A stretch of 64,000 bases of DNA from Methylobacterium sp. NEAU K (GTDB lineage: Bacteria; Pseudomonadota; Alphaproteobacteria; Rhizobiales; Beijerinckiaceae), in contig NZ_JAUYZJ010000029.1 of NCBI RefSeq assembly GCF_030700285.1, positions 1-64,000 on the forward strand, written 5' to 3'. This document shows positions 1-7,284 of this stretch, piece by piece; position 1 is the stretch's first letter; every line of letters begins with the position of its first letter. The translations under genes and the position numbers were made by a program. The notes beneath the pieces were generated by a model. That model did no database searches, was not told the DNA's origin, and saw only the letters and a program-made list of their open reading frames with translations.

Positions 1-267
1 CTGAGCGCCTCGCAACTGTTCACGTGGCGGCGCCTGGCGCGTCAGGCTGGGAGGCACGACGACCAGACCCCACTGCAGTTCGTGCCGGCCGTGCTGAGTG
101 TGGGCCGGCAAGAGCCGGCGTCAGCGCAGACGAGCTCCGCGCTGCGTGAGCCGCGCGGCTGTCACGGTATCGAAGTTGAGATCGCAGGCGCCACGGTCCG
201 CATCGCTCAGGGCGCGAGCGCGGCTCAGATCGCCGCGGTGATCCGGGCGCTGAAGGCTCCCCTGTGA
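1..267 (+). CDS. tnpA: IS66 TnpA accessory protein (3' part)
   Basis: The reading frame is open from base 1, so the gene begins outside the window. The first visible residues (SASQLFTWRRLAR) match the DNA-binding helix of IS66 OrfA/TnpA proteins, a short HTH protein needed with TnpB for full transposition of IS66 elements. The C-terminal part is short and ends in a TGA that overlaps the GTG start of tnpB. Because the 5' end is missing, it cannot be said whether the gene is intact. Confidence 0.75.
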   Translation: MSASQLFTWRRLARQAGRHDDQTPLQFVPAVLSVGRQEPASAQTSSALREPRGCHGIEVEIAGATVRIAQGASAAQIAAVIRALKAPL

Positions 268-620
268 TCGGGCCCTCCGGCGCGGTGCGCGTGATGCTGG
301 CCACACGGCCGGTGGACTTCCGCAAGGGCATGGACGGACTGGCCGCTCTGGTCCGGGACGCGATGGGCGCGGATCCGTTCTCCGGCACGGTCTACGTGTT
401 CCGCTCGAAGCGGGCCGACCGGGTGAAGCTCCTGGTCTGGGATGGAAGCGGGCTGGTCCTCGCGACCAAGCGTTTGGAGGCTGGTCAGTTCTGCTGGCCG
501 AAGATCGAGGACGGCGTGGTTCGGCTGAGCGCGGCGCAGCTCGCGGCGCTCGTCGAAGGCTTGGACTGGAAGCGCGTCCATGCAGCGCGTCCCGTGAGCA
601 CGCCGGCGGTTGCAGGCTGA
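264..620 (+). CDS. tnpB: IS66 TnpB accessory protein
   Basis: The 118-residue product is a full-length IS66 Orf2/TnpB. The motif run VMLATRPVDFRKGMDGLAAL near residues 10-29 and VKLLVWDGSGLVL near 53-65 are diagnostic for this family. The protein's biochemical role is not established, but it is required for efficient transposition in characterised IS66 members. The GTG start overlaps the tnpA stop (GTGA), which points to translational coupling. The 68-bp gap to tnpC is larger than in many IS66 elements. Confidence 0.9.
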   Translation: MIGPSGAVRVMLATRPVDFRKGMDGLAALVRDAMGADPFSGTVYVFRSKRADRVKLLVWDGSGLVLATKRLEAGQFCWPKIEDGVVRLSAAQLAALVEGLDWKRVHAARPVSTPAVAG

Positions 621-688
621 GCAAAAAGCCCGGCGGACGGGCTTCGTCGCGGTGGTAAGTCACTGGCGGATCTGCTCTAATCCGCTTC

Positions 689-2212
689 ATGGTGGCGCCT
701 GCTTCGCCCTCGTCCGACGACCCCGAGACGCTCAAGGCGCTGCTCGCCGAGGAGCGCGCCGAGAACGAGCGGCTGCGACAGATCATCCTGGCCATGCAGC
801 GCCACCGCTTCGGCCGCCGCGCCGAGAGCCTGCCTGAGGATCAACTCCTGCTCGGGCTGGAGGAGGCCGAGCAGGTCGAGGCTGCGGGCTTTGCCGCCGA
901 GGAGGGCGAGCCCGCCAGGAAGGAGGCCCGGAGGGTCAAGCGGCGCACGAACCGTGGGGCGCTGCCCGCCCATCTGCCGCGGGTCGAGTGCCTCGTCGAC
1001 ATCGACCGCACCGCCTGTCCGTGCTGCTCGGGTGCCCTGCACCGGATCGGCGAGGACGTGTCCGAGCGCCTCGACGTGGTGCCGGTGCAGTTCCGGGTGC
1101 TGGTGATCCGCCGTCCGCGCTACGCTTGCCGCGCCTGCGGGGACGCGATCGTGCAGGCCCCGGCACCGGCGCGGCTGATCGAGGGCGGTCTACCGACCGA
1201 CGCTCTCGTCGCGCAGGTCCTCGTCTCCAAATACGCCGACCATCTGCCGCTGTATCGACAGACGCAGATCTTCGCCCGCCAGGGCGTCAGCCTCGACCGC
1301 TCGACGCTGGCCGACTGGGTCGGGCGCGCCGCCTTCCTTCTCCGGCCCGTCCACGGGCGGCTGCTGGAGACGCTGAAGCGCTCGGGCAATCTGTTTGCCG
1401 ACGAGACCACGGCACCGGTGCTCGATCCGGGTCGCGGCCGCACCAAGACCGGCCAGCTCTGGGCGTATGCGCGCGACGACCGGCCCTGGGGCGGGACTGA
1501 TCCGCCGGGAGTTGCCTACGTCTACGCCCCGGATCGCACGGCCGGACGGCCGATCGCGCATCTCAGTGGGTTTGCAGGCGTGCTCCAGGTTGACGGCTAC
1601 GCAGCCTACGAGACGCTGGCCAAGGGCGGCGCGGTGCGGCTGGCCTACTGCTGGAGCCATGTGCGTCGGCAATTCTACGACCTAGCCGCGGCCTCGCCGA
1701 TCGCGACGGAGACGCTGTCGCGCATCGCCATGCTCTACCGGATCGAGGCCGAGATCCGCGGTCGCCCGGCCGAGGAGCGACGGGCGGCCCGGCAGGAACG
1801 AAGCCGGCCCGTGGTCGAGGCGCTGGAGCCGTGGCTGCGCGAGAAGCTCGGCCTCCTGAGCCGCAAGAGCAACCTGGCGGATGCGATCCGCTACGCCCTG
1901 AGCCGCTGGGCGGGGCTGAGCCTGTTCCTCGACGACGGGCGCGTGGAGATCGACTCCAACACCGTCGAGCGCGCGATCCGGCCCCTGGCCTTGAATCGGA
2001 AGAATGCCCTGTTTGCTGGTTCGGACGGCGGGGGCGAGCACTGGGCGGTGATCGCCTCGTTGGTCGAGACCTGCAAACTCGTTGGCGTCGAGCCGCAGGC
2101 CTACCTGGCCGACGTCATCACCCGCATCGTCGACGGCCATCCGCAGCGGCGCCTCGACGAGCTTCTGCCCTGGGCCTACCCGAGCACACCCACGCTCCAA
2201 GCCGTGGCCTGA
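689..2212 (+). CDS. tnpC: IS66 family transposase TnpC
   Basis: This 507-residue protein is the DDE transposase of the element. Order of parts: an N-terminal leucine-rich/HTH region with the conserved 'RHRFGRRAESL' segment (about residues 37-47), a zinc-finger-like CPCCSG...CRACG region (about 110-152), then the RNase H-like catalytic core. The likely catalytic residues are D238 (FADETT), D302 (LQVDGYAAY) and E427 (SNTVERAIR). The IS66 C-terminal domain (VGVEPQAYLADVI) follows. The frame is uninterrupted and the length is normal, so the element may be active if its missing 5' end is intact. Confidence 0.95.
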   Translation: MVAPASPSSDDPETLKALLAEERAENERLRQIILAMQRHRFGRRAESLPEDQLLLGLEEAEQVEAAGFAAEEGEPARKEARRVKRRTNRGALPAHLPRVECLVDIDRTACPCCSGALHRIGEDVSERLDVVPVQFRVLVIRRPRYACRACGDAIVQAPAPARLIEGGLPTDALVAQVLVSKYADHLPLYRQTQIFARQGVSLDRSTLADWVGRAAFLLRPVHGRLLETLKRSGNLFADETTAPVLDPGRGRTKTGQLWAYARDDRPWGGTDPPGVAYVYAPDRTAGRPIAHLSGFAGVLQVDGYAAYETLAKGGAVRLAYCWSHVRRQFYDLAAASPIATETLSRIAMLYRIEAEIRGRPAEERRAARQERSRPVVEALEPWLREKLGLLSRKSNLADAIRYALSRWAGLSLFLDDGRVEIDSNTVERAIRPLALNRKNALFAGSDGGGEHWAVIASLVETCKLVGVEPQAYLADVITRIVDGHPQRRLDELLPWAYPSTPTLQAVA

Positions 2213-2233
2213 GAACGCCACGGCCCTGACGCG

Positions 2234-2464
2234 TCAGTCAGGGCGTGTGAACAGGCTCCGGAACAGCGCCTCGGATTGGCGCAATCCCTCGTCTGTCAGC
2301 ACCACCGACTTGGCGCGTCCGACCGGATCGGCGATGAGCCCCTTGGCGTGGAGACGGCCAAGTACAGCCCAGTCGAAGCCCTTCCAGGCCCGACGCCCAT
2401 CGTGGAGCGTCAGCCACAAAAGGGCGAGCACCGCCTCGTCGATGCGCTCCTCGTCGACCGCCAT
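2234..2464 (-). CDS. DUF6429 family protein
   Basis: This 76-residue protein (MAVDEERIDEAVLALLWLTLHDG...) matches what I recall of the DUF6429 family, small proteins that often accompany IS66 transposases. Conserved features are the LALLWLTLHD and AWKGFDW segments. It runs antisense to tnpC and its end lies 21 bp from the tnpC stop, so it is probably a passenger of the insertion sequence. No function is known. A helix-rich DNA-binding fold is possible from the 'LTDEGL' ending, but this is a guess. Confidence 0.75.
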   Translation of the reverse strand: MAVDEERIDEAVLALLWLTLHDGRRAWKGFDWAVLGRLHAKGLIADPVGRAKSVVLTDEGLRQSEALFRSLFTRPD

Positions 2465-2498
2465 CTGAGCAGATTAGCACGCCGCGCTCAGACCGGGC

Positions 2499-3233
2499 GT
2501 GGTGCCAGCCGATCGGTTACGGTTCATCTCCTACCTGCGTGTGAGCACGGACCGGCAGGGTCGGTCCGGTCTCGGCCTGGAGGCGCAACGCTCGGCCGTC
2601 ACGGACTATCTGAACGGCGGCGCCTGGAATCTGGTCGCCGAAGTGGTCGAGGTCGAGAGCGGCGCTAACAGCGAGCGGCCGGAGTTGACCCGCGCCCTGG
2701 CACTCTGCCGCGCGCACCGGGCGACGCTGGTGGTGGCCAAGCTCGATCGGCTGGCCCGCGACGCTCATTTCCTCCTGGGTCTCAGCAAGGCGGGCGTCGA
2801 TTTCGTCGCCTGTGACATGCCTTCGGCGAACCGGATGACCGTCGGCATCATGGCTGTAGTAGCCGAGGAAGAGCGCCGAATGATCTCGGTCCGAACAAAG
2901 GCCGCGCTAGCCGCCGCCAAGGCGCGCGGGCAGGTTCTCGGTGGCTTCCGCGGCCGGGCCGGCACGGCTGAAGACACGGCCAAGGCGCGAGCCGCCCGCG
3001 GGCGCAACGTTGACGCGCAGGCCGAAGCGCTGGCGCCCATCCTGAAGCGCATCGATCCAGAGGGCACGGCGTCGCTGCGAGCAGTCGCGGCGGCATTGAC
3101 CGCCGAGAACATCCCAACGCCGAGCGGACGCGGTACGTGGACGCCGACTGCTGTGGCGCGTCTGCGGGTCCGCCTCGCGACCGCCCGATGCGCAGATGCC
3201 AATGCATTCTCGCAGCCAACCAGCTACCGTTGA
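2499..3233 (+). CDS. Serine recombinase (resolvase/invertase family)
   Basis: This 244-residue protein has an N-terminal resolvase catalytic domain: the nucleophile is the Ser of YLRVSTDRQ (S16), followed by GLEAQ and the conserved VAKLDRLARD helix near residues 78-87. The arginine-rich VRTKAALAAAKARG segment (about 130-144) begins helix E, and a C-terminal HTH-like region (PTPSGRGTWTPTAVARL) is typical of small serine recombinases. The GTG at 2499 gives the best fit to the N-terminus. It could be the resolvase of a transposon or the recombinase of the adjacent island. It is too short to be a large serine integrase. Confidence 0.85.
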   Translation: MVPADRLRFISYLRVSTDRQGRSGLGLEAQRSAVTDYLNGGAWNLVAEVVEVESGANSERPELTRALALCRAHRATLVVAKLDRLARDAHFLLGLSKAGVDFVACDMPSANRMTVGIMAVVAEEERRMISVRTKAALAAAKARGQVLGGFRGRAGTAEDTAKARAARGRNVDAQAEALAPILKRIDPEGTASLRAVAAALTAENIPTPSGRGTWTPTAVARLRVRLATARCADANAFSQPTSYR

Positions 3234-3284
3234 GATGATAACCTAATGTAAAATCAACGAGGCAGCGCAATCAGCACAGTCTGA

Positions 3285-4469
3285 TCATCCGGGAACGTCT
3301 CTCTCCTCGGGCGGTTCGAGCACCGTCTCTGATGGATCCATCACAATAGATGGATTTGCGAAATACACTGTTGGCTTGGAGAATGACAATAATATATCGA
3401 GGCATGCCTGACGCAAAGCTCGATTAAGATCGAACAAGGTCGCCTGAGGAGCCTTCATCATCTTAATCTGATTGTGAACAATGACATTCCTGACTTTGTA
3501 AACCAGACTTGCCCAACCCTGATCTTCTAATTGGTCCTCAACGCCTACAGCTAAAAGGAAGATCTTGGAAGATTCCTTCAGCTCATCGAGCGATGAGCGA
3601 GAAGTCAGACGAGTCAGACATTTTGAATCAAGAACGCCAAGCCTAAATCTTTCACCAGTCACCTCGGAGAGTCTAGCTTTCATGTCCCAAGTGGTCAAAC
3701 CGCCTCTCGCAAGTTCATGCATAGCCCATGCAAATATGTGATCTATGCAGAATTCAAAAGCCTGGTACATTAATAGAAAAGCACCGACACCTGTTATATC
3801 TGCGTCAGCGCTCTTAAATAATTGTCTAAGAACCACACTTTCGGATAAAATTATCTCGTCCGGAACTGAAATATTGATAGTGCTTCGCCAATTCTCCTTG
3901 CAAATTGCATGGCCGACTTCGTCTAAAGAGCGAACTATAGTGATGCCGTCTTTGAGAAGCAACAACTCAAGCATATCGAGCGTCATGCCCAATCTTTGCA
4001 TTTGCTCGACTCCGACGACAAGAATACCTACTTCGTCTGAAATTACGTCGTCGAGGCAGAGAGTTTTCTCTTTGAATGAGTCAATGGACCCGGACTCGGA
4101 GAAGGCGGACAGCTTCTCTAGATTTGTGATCTTACGAAATCCGACCTCAGCATATCTGCGCGGCCAAACTCCCTCGATGTATTCTCCAGTTCTGAATGAT
4201 GTCACAGGGAAAATGTATCCGATAGATTGGCTCGACAATTTTTCCTTCAGATTTATGATATTGGACTCGCCAGGAAACCCCGTGCAGCAAATCTCAACGA
4301 GATATTTGCTTTCGTCCCGCGGCTGATCAACCGTTACTCCATGAGTAAGGTCGAACACCCGGCTGCTGCTGGCTTTGATCGTAGCAGTTCTCTCGCCATG
4401 CTCGATCGTTATGCCAAGTTCGGCGACCTCGTGTCGCGTGAGTCCAAAGAACCGCTCTTGAGGTGACAT
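3285..4469 (-). CDS. Hypothetical protein with HEPN-type R-x4-H motif
   Basis: I do not recognise this 394-residue protein as a named family. Near the C-terminus the segment VYKVRNVIVHNQ carries R327-N-V-I-V-H332, the R-x4-H arrangement with Asn after Arg that marks active HEPN ribonuclease domains. The surrounding region (about 220-380) is predicted by eye to be alpha-helical, as in HEPN folds. The N-terminal half is mixed alpha/beta without a motif I know. The gene starts 2 bp after the stop of the upstream DGQHR-like gene, so the two are almost certainly co-transcribed and co-translated. Base composition and codon use (many AAA, ATA, TTA-type codons) differ sharply from the rest of the window, indicating recent transfer. 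A defence role is inference. Confidence 0.7.
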   Translation of the reverse strand: MSPQERFFGLTRHEVAELGITIEHGERTATIKASSSRVFDLTHGVTVDQPRDESKYLVEICCTGFPGESNIINLKEKLSSQSIGYIFPVTSFRTGEYIEGVWPRRYAEVGFRKITNLEKLSAFSESGSIDSFKEKTLCLDDVISDEVGILVVGVEQMQRLGMTLDMLELLLLKDGITIVRSLDEVGHAICKENWRSTINISVPDEIILSESVVLRQLFKSADADITGVGAFLLMYQAFEFCIDHIFAWAMHELARGGLTTWDMKARLSEVTGERFRLGVLDSKCLTRLTSRSSLDELKESSKIFLLAVGVEDQLEDQGWASLVYKVRNVIVHNQIKMMKAPQATLFDLNRALRQACLDILLSFSKPTVYFANPSIVMDPSETVLEPPEERDVPG

Positions 4470-4471
4470 TT

Positions 4472-5695
4472 CTAGTACATCATCTCAAAATCTTCCTGGC
4501 CTTTAAGCCAGCACTTTGAAAGATCTAAATACGCGTCGCTGCTGGGGAGCAGCATTGCGCGAAACGCGAACTGGAAATAAGCGCGCTGAGCATCTCCGAT
4601 CCGCTTCGCCTTCTTAGCAATCTGGTCCAAAATCAACAGCAATTGATTCAATGAAGTACTAGGATCTTCGGAAAATCTCAGCTCTTCGATTGCCGCATCA
4701 ATCGTGCTGATTTCTGGCACAGCACCAACCTTAATCAATCGCTTACATTCAGCACCGAAGCCAGCCATTGGCTGAGGTCGTGCCAGGATGGAGCAAACGT
4801 TAGAGCCAAAAGGTCTGATCAAACCTCCATCTTCTTGTGATTCCGCGGTCCAATCTCCCGCTCGGCTATCTATGATTTTGATAAGGTGATTGTACACCTC
4901 CAGAAGATGCTGCATATCATCTGCATCGGCCTTATAACGATAGCTTTCAAGGAAATTTATCTCCCTCAGCTCGCCGACTAATGCCTGCTTATCATACGGC
5001 ATCGGCGTTCCGGTTGAGTACGCATAGAACATATCTACTACGTCAGCGTACTTATATCGCCCCACCCCCCGCGCTCTTTTCTCGTCAACTTCTTTAAGGA
5101 TGCTGATTCCGTCTGGCAGGGCGTTGTTATCTATGTAGTCATAATAAAGAATTTCGAGCTGATGCCTGAACGACATCGGTGTTTGCCCAGTGTTCAATGT
5201 TAGCATACGATACAAAATGCCAGTCTTTGACAGACCGACATAGATCTCAACGCGAATCTTGTGGCCGAAGAACTCGGAAATTTTCTCTTTGCTTATTCCG
5301 CCGTCCTTATCTGTGCCAATACCCTCTATTGTTAAGGTTCGTTGCAAACCGTCCAAAATCAGCAACTCGCCGTCTTGTGCAGCTCGCTCGATAAAGGCGA
5401 AAATGCTGGCCCAATCGGTGAACGAGTCTTGTTCGATGATGGCACGGCGGACCAAATTTTCTAGTTCACTTCCATAAGCTGAGGTGACAGCCAATATTAT
5501 CGGAGGCATTACGCAGCCTTCGATGAGATCTTTCCTAAGAAGCTCATATGTCCCAGAACTCTTTACACGCTTGCGCTGATATTCATTCTTAGAAAGTATA
5601 GCTGGCGCGATGCGCAGATACTCTCCAATGCTTAGCTCTGCGCCAACATTGACGCCCATTATCTTTGTATCTATGAGATGAGATGTAAATTGCAC
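4472..5695 (-). CDS. DGQHR/DUF262-like (ParB-superfamily) protein
   Basis: This 407-residue protein contains YQRKRVKSSGTYELLRKDL followed by PPIILAV and then LLILDGLQRTLTI (D115-G-L-Q-R119), the layout of DGQHR-domain proteins such as DndB and also of DUF262 proteins (DGQQR), both related to ParB/Srx folds. A later segment, MLTLNTGQTPMSFRHQL (about 164-180), matches the 'LN...q.ls' region that follows in those families. The third motif residue is Leu rather than Gln, so this is a divergent member. The GTG start at 5695 has a GAGGG ribosome site six bases upstream. It is the first gene of an AT-rich operon with the HEPN-motif gene. Families of this type act in DNA modification sensing or restriction; the role here is inferred. 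Confidence 0.65.
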   Translation of the reverse strand: MQFTSHLIDTKIMGVNVGAELSIGEYLRIAPAILSKNEYQRKRVKSSGTYELLRKDLIEGCVMPPIILAVTSAYGSELENLVRRAIIEQDSFTDWASIFAFIERAAQDGELLILDGLQRTLTIEGIGTDKDGGISKEKISEFFGHKIRVEIYVGLSKTGILYRMLTLNTGQTPMSFRHQLEILYYDYIDNNALPDGISILKEVDEKRARGVGRYKYADVVDMFYAYSTGTPMPYDKQALVGELREINFLESYRYKADADDMQHLLEVYNHLIKIIDSRAGDWTAESQEDGGLIRPFGSNVCSILARPQPMAGFGAECKRLIKVGAVPEISTIDAAIEELRFSEDPSTSLNQLLLILDQIAKKAKRIGDAQRAYFQFAFRAMLLPSSDAYLDLSKCWLKGQEDFEMMY

Positions 5696-6076
5696 TTAAG
5701 CCCTCACACTATTTGCAAGCAAGAAAAACTCGAAATCTTAGTCGGTCCTCTCGGCGGCGCGTATCGGATGGCCGTCTCCTCAAGCCGATCAGTTGGCCTG
5801 CAAAGCGCATACAGAAGTTGTATGTTTGTTCAATCTCTACGTTCGAGATCGAGCCGGTGCACAGCCAGCCGCTCGCGCATGCCCAACGGGCCGGAAGCTG
5901 GATCTCCACTCCCAACTATGATGGATCGGCGCTGATCAGTAAGCGGGGCGCGAATCAGGGCTGGCTCTGTCACCGAGCAGACAAGCCTTCCAGCACCTTC
6001 AACAGACGTCGTGGCGGTACAACCCTCGGAGGGTTGCGCATAACGACGCTGCCACGCTCGTGCTTACGCTCGTTCC
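5696..6076. other. Gap without a supported gene
   Basis: This 381-bp stretch separates the AT-rich operon from the phage-type genes. Its left third is AT-rich and should contain the promoter of the DGQHR-like operon. The right part returns to high GC. Short open frames exist on both strands but none has a convincing ribosome site or a recognisable product. Confidence 0.4.
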
Positions 6077-6460
6077 TCATTCGAACAGCCCTCCCGGTGC
6101 TGGCCGGTTCGGAGGATCGAACGTGGGCAGTTCCCCCAACCCCTCCGACTCCTCGCCTTCAATTACAGGTGCATCCAGTTCCGCAAGGTATGCAACTGCG
6201 CGATCACGGGCAGCGGCGAGCTCGGCGCGCGTCATCTCGTGGAGCGGCTTGATTAGACCATCGCCCTGGCGCAGCACGAGACCGTTCAGTTCGGTTAGGG
6301 TCCGAGATGCGGCCACACGCGCGCTCTTTGGCGCCGTGCGGTCACCGGAAATCTCCACCAGCGTTTCCAGCGCCACCCGCGCGCCCACGGTACGGAGCTT
6401 GTGCTCCACCTCATCCCGCGTGGCGCGAACCTGACGCGCCCTCTCAGCTTCATCCATCAT
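6077..6460 (-). CDS. Small phage-type hypothetical protein
   Basis: This 127-residue acidic protein begins MMDEAERARQVRATRDEVEHK and ends in an acidic linker plus the tail APGGLFE. I do not recognise a family. The ATG at 6460 is preceded by AGGAGGG at five bases' spacing, and that ribosome site overlaps the stop of the upstream gene, so the two are translationally coupled. Both proteins end in a very similar GGLF-D/E tail, which may be a shared docking peptide. Context suggests a phage or satellite packaging or replication accessory protein. Confidence 0.6.
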   Translation of the reverse strand: MMDEAERARQVRATRDEVEHKLRTVGARVALETLVEISGDRTAPKSARVAASRTLTELNGLVLRQGDGLIKPLHEMTRAELAAARDRAVAYLAELDAPVIEGEESEGLGELPTFDPPNRPAPGGLFE

Positions 6461-6469
6461 CAAACCCTC

Positions 6470-7084
6470 CTAGTCGAACAGTCCGCCAATCGGCGGTTCA
6501 TCGTCAGGGCTCGCGGCCATCTCAGCGTCGAAGCGCGCGATGTGGGCGCGCAGCTTTGTCCGGAGCGCATCCAGCTCAAGGAGGTCCGGTGTCGGTGCGC
6601 GTGGCGTCTCGCGCATGATCTCATCGAGCCATCGGGCCGCGTCGCGGTTCTGGCGGCCCCACGCCCGCTCCGTGGCACGGCCCGGTTTGTTCGCCCGCCG
6701 CCATGCCTCAAGCCGCGCCCGCTCGTCTGGCGTCATAGCCGCGATCTCGGCACGCCTCTGACGGCGCTTCCGGGCCTTATGGGCGTCGCTGCGCGGATTT
6801 CCCGTCGGGATGCCTTCAGGGAATCCCGGTGTGTGCCAGCCGGCCGGCCCGTCGCCCCGTGGCGTGGCACCTCCGTGAAATTTGCAGCGCGTCCGACCCC
6901 TGGCCGGCGTCCGCCGACAAGGCTCGCCGGTCGATTTAGCGAGCGCACCACAGAACGGATGAAGGTGTCGCTCGGCATGGTAGCGTCGAAGCGCCCTCGC
7001 GCCGATGGACGGAAAGTCCGGCGCGTAATGGCTGCCGCCACGGCGAGTGGCCCTTCGCGAGCTTTGAGGCGGGCGCCTACGCAT
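6470..7084 (-). CDS. HGG-motif phage-type protein
   Basis: The 204-residue product contains CGALAKSTGEPCRRTP...CKFHGGATPRG (roughly residues 35-70), with Cys and His residues spaced like a small zinc-binding unit. This Cys-rich CG...G.PC......C..HGG pattern is common in prophage proteins that lie near packaging genes. The ATG at 7084 has a good GGAGG site nine bases upstream, so it is preferred to the longer frame that starts at 7126. The C-terminus ends IGGLFD, echoing the downstream gene's tail. The function is unknown; a terminase-small-subunit-like or DNA-binding role is possible. Confidence 0.6.
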   Translation of the reverse strand: MRRRPPQSSRRATRRGGSHYAPDFPSIGARALRRYHAERHLHPFCGALAKSTGEPCRRTPARGRTRCKFHGGATPRGDGPAGWHTPGFPEGIPTGNPRSDAHKARKRRQRRAEIAAMTPDERARLEAWRRANKPGRATERAWGRQNRDAARWLDEIMRETPRAPTPDLLELDALRTKLRAHIARFDAEMAASPDDEPPIGGLFD

Positions 7085-7152
7085 AACGGCGTTCCTCCAT
7101 GCGGTAGATCGGCGGGGCTTCCACACTCCCTGTTTGCCTCGCGCAGAGCCGT

Positions 7153-7270
7153 CGACAATGCCGCTCGCGTGCGCGCATGAAGATCGGTGAAGGGCAGAGG
7201 ATGTGGAGAGAAGAGAAAGGAGGAAGAGAAAGACGCAATCTATCTATCACGCACGCGAGCGGCATTGTCG
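7153..7270. repeat. Perfect 21-bp inverted repeat around a purine-rich spacer
   Basis: The arm at 7153-7173 (starting CGACAATGCCGC) is the exact reverse complement of 7250-7270. The 76-bp spacer (7174-7249) contains a long run of almost only A and G on the plus strand (about 7187-7233). The pair sits in the gap between the primase-like gene and the HGG-motif gene. It could be a recombinase site pair, a replication origin element or a transcribed hairpin. Confidence 0.9.
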
Positions 7271-7284
7271 GCGCTTCCGATCTG

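Larger units (their letters stand above)
1..2480 (+). mobile_element. IS66-family insertion sequence, left end cut by window
   Basis: The three IS66 genes tnpA (partial), tnpB and tnpC lie in the canonical order on the plus strand, followed by an antisense DUF6429 gene often found beside IS66 elements. The tnpA/tnpB junction is a GTGA stop-start overlap, typical of this family. I could not identify the terminal inverted repeats or the target duplication. The right boundary near 2480 is therefore only the end of the last recognisable IS-associated gene, and the left boundary lies outside the window. Confidence 0.7.

Noticed and set aside
2499..3233. Serine recombinase as the island's integrase
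   Set aside because: At 244 residues it lacks the large C-terminal domains of serine integrases, and integration at a tRNA 3' end is usually by tyrosine integrases; kept only as a possible resolvase or invertase.
5709..5915. 68-codon minus-strand frame between the AT-rich operon and phage-type genes
   Set aside because: No ribosome site, mixed composition across an AT/GC boundary and no family resemblance.
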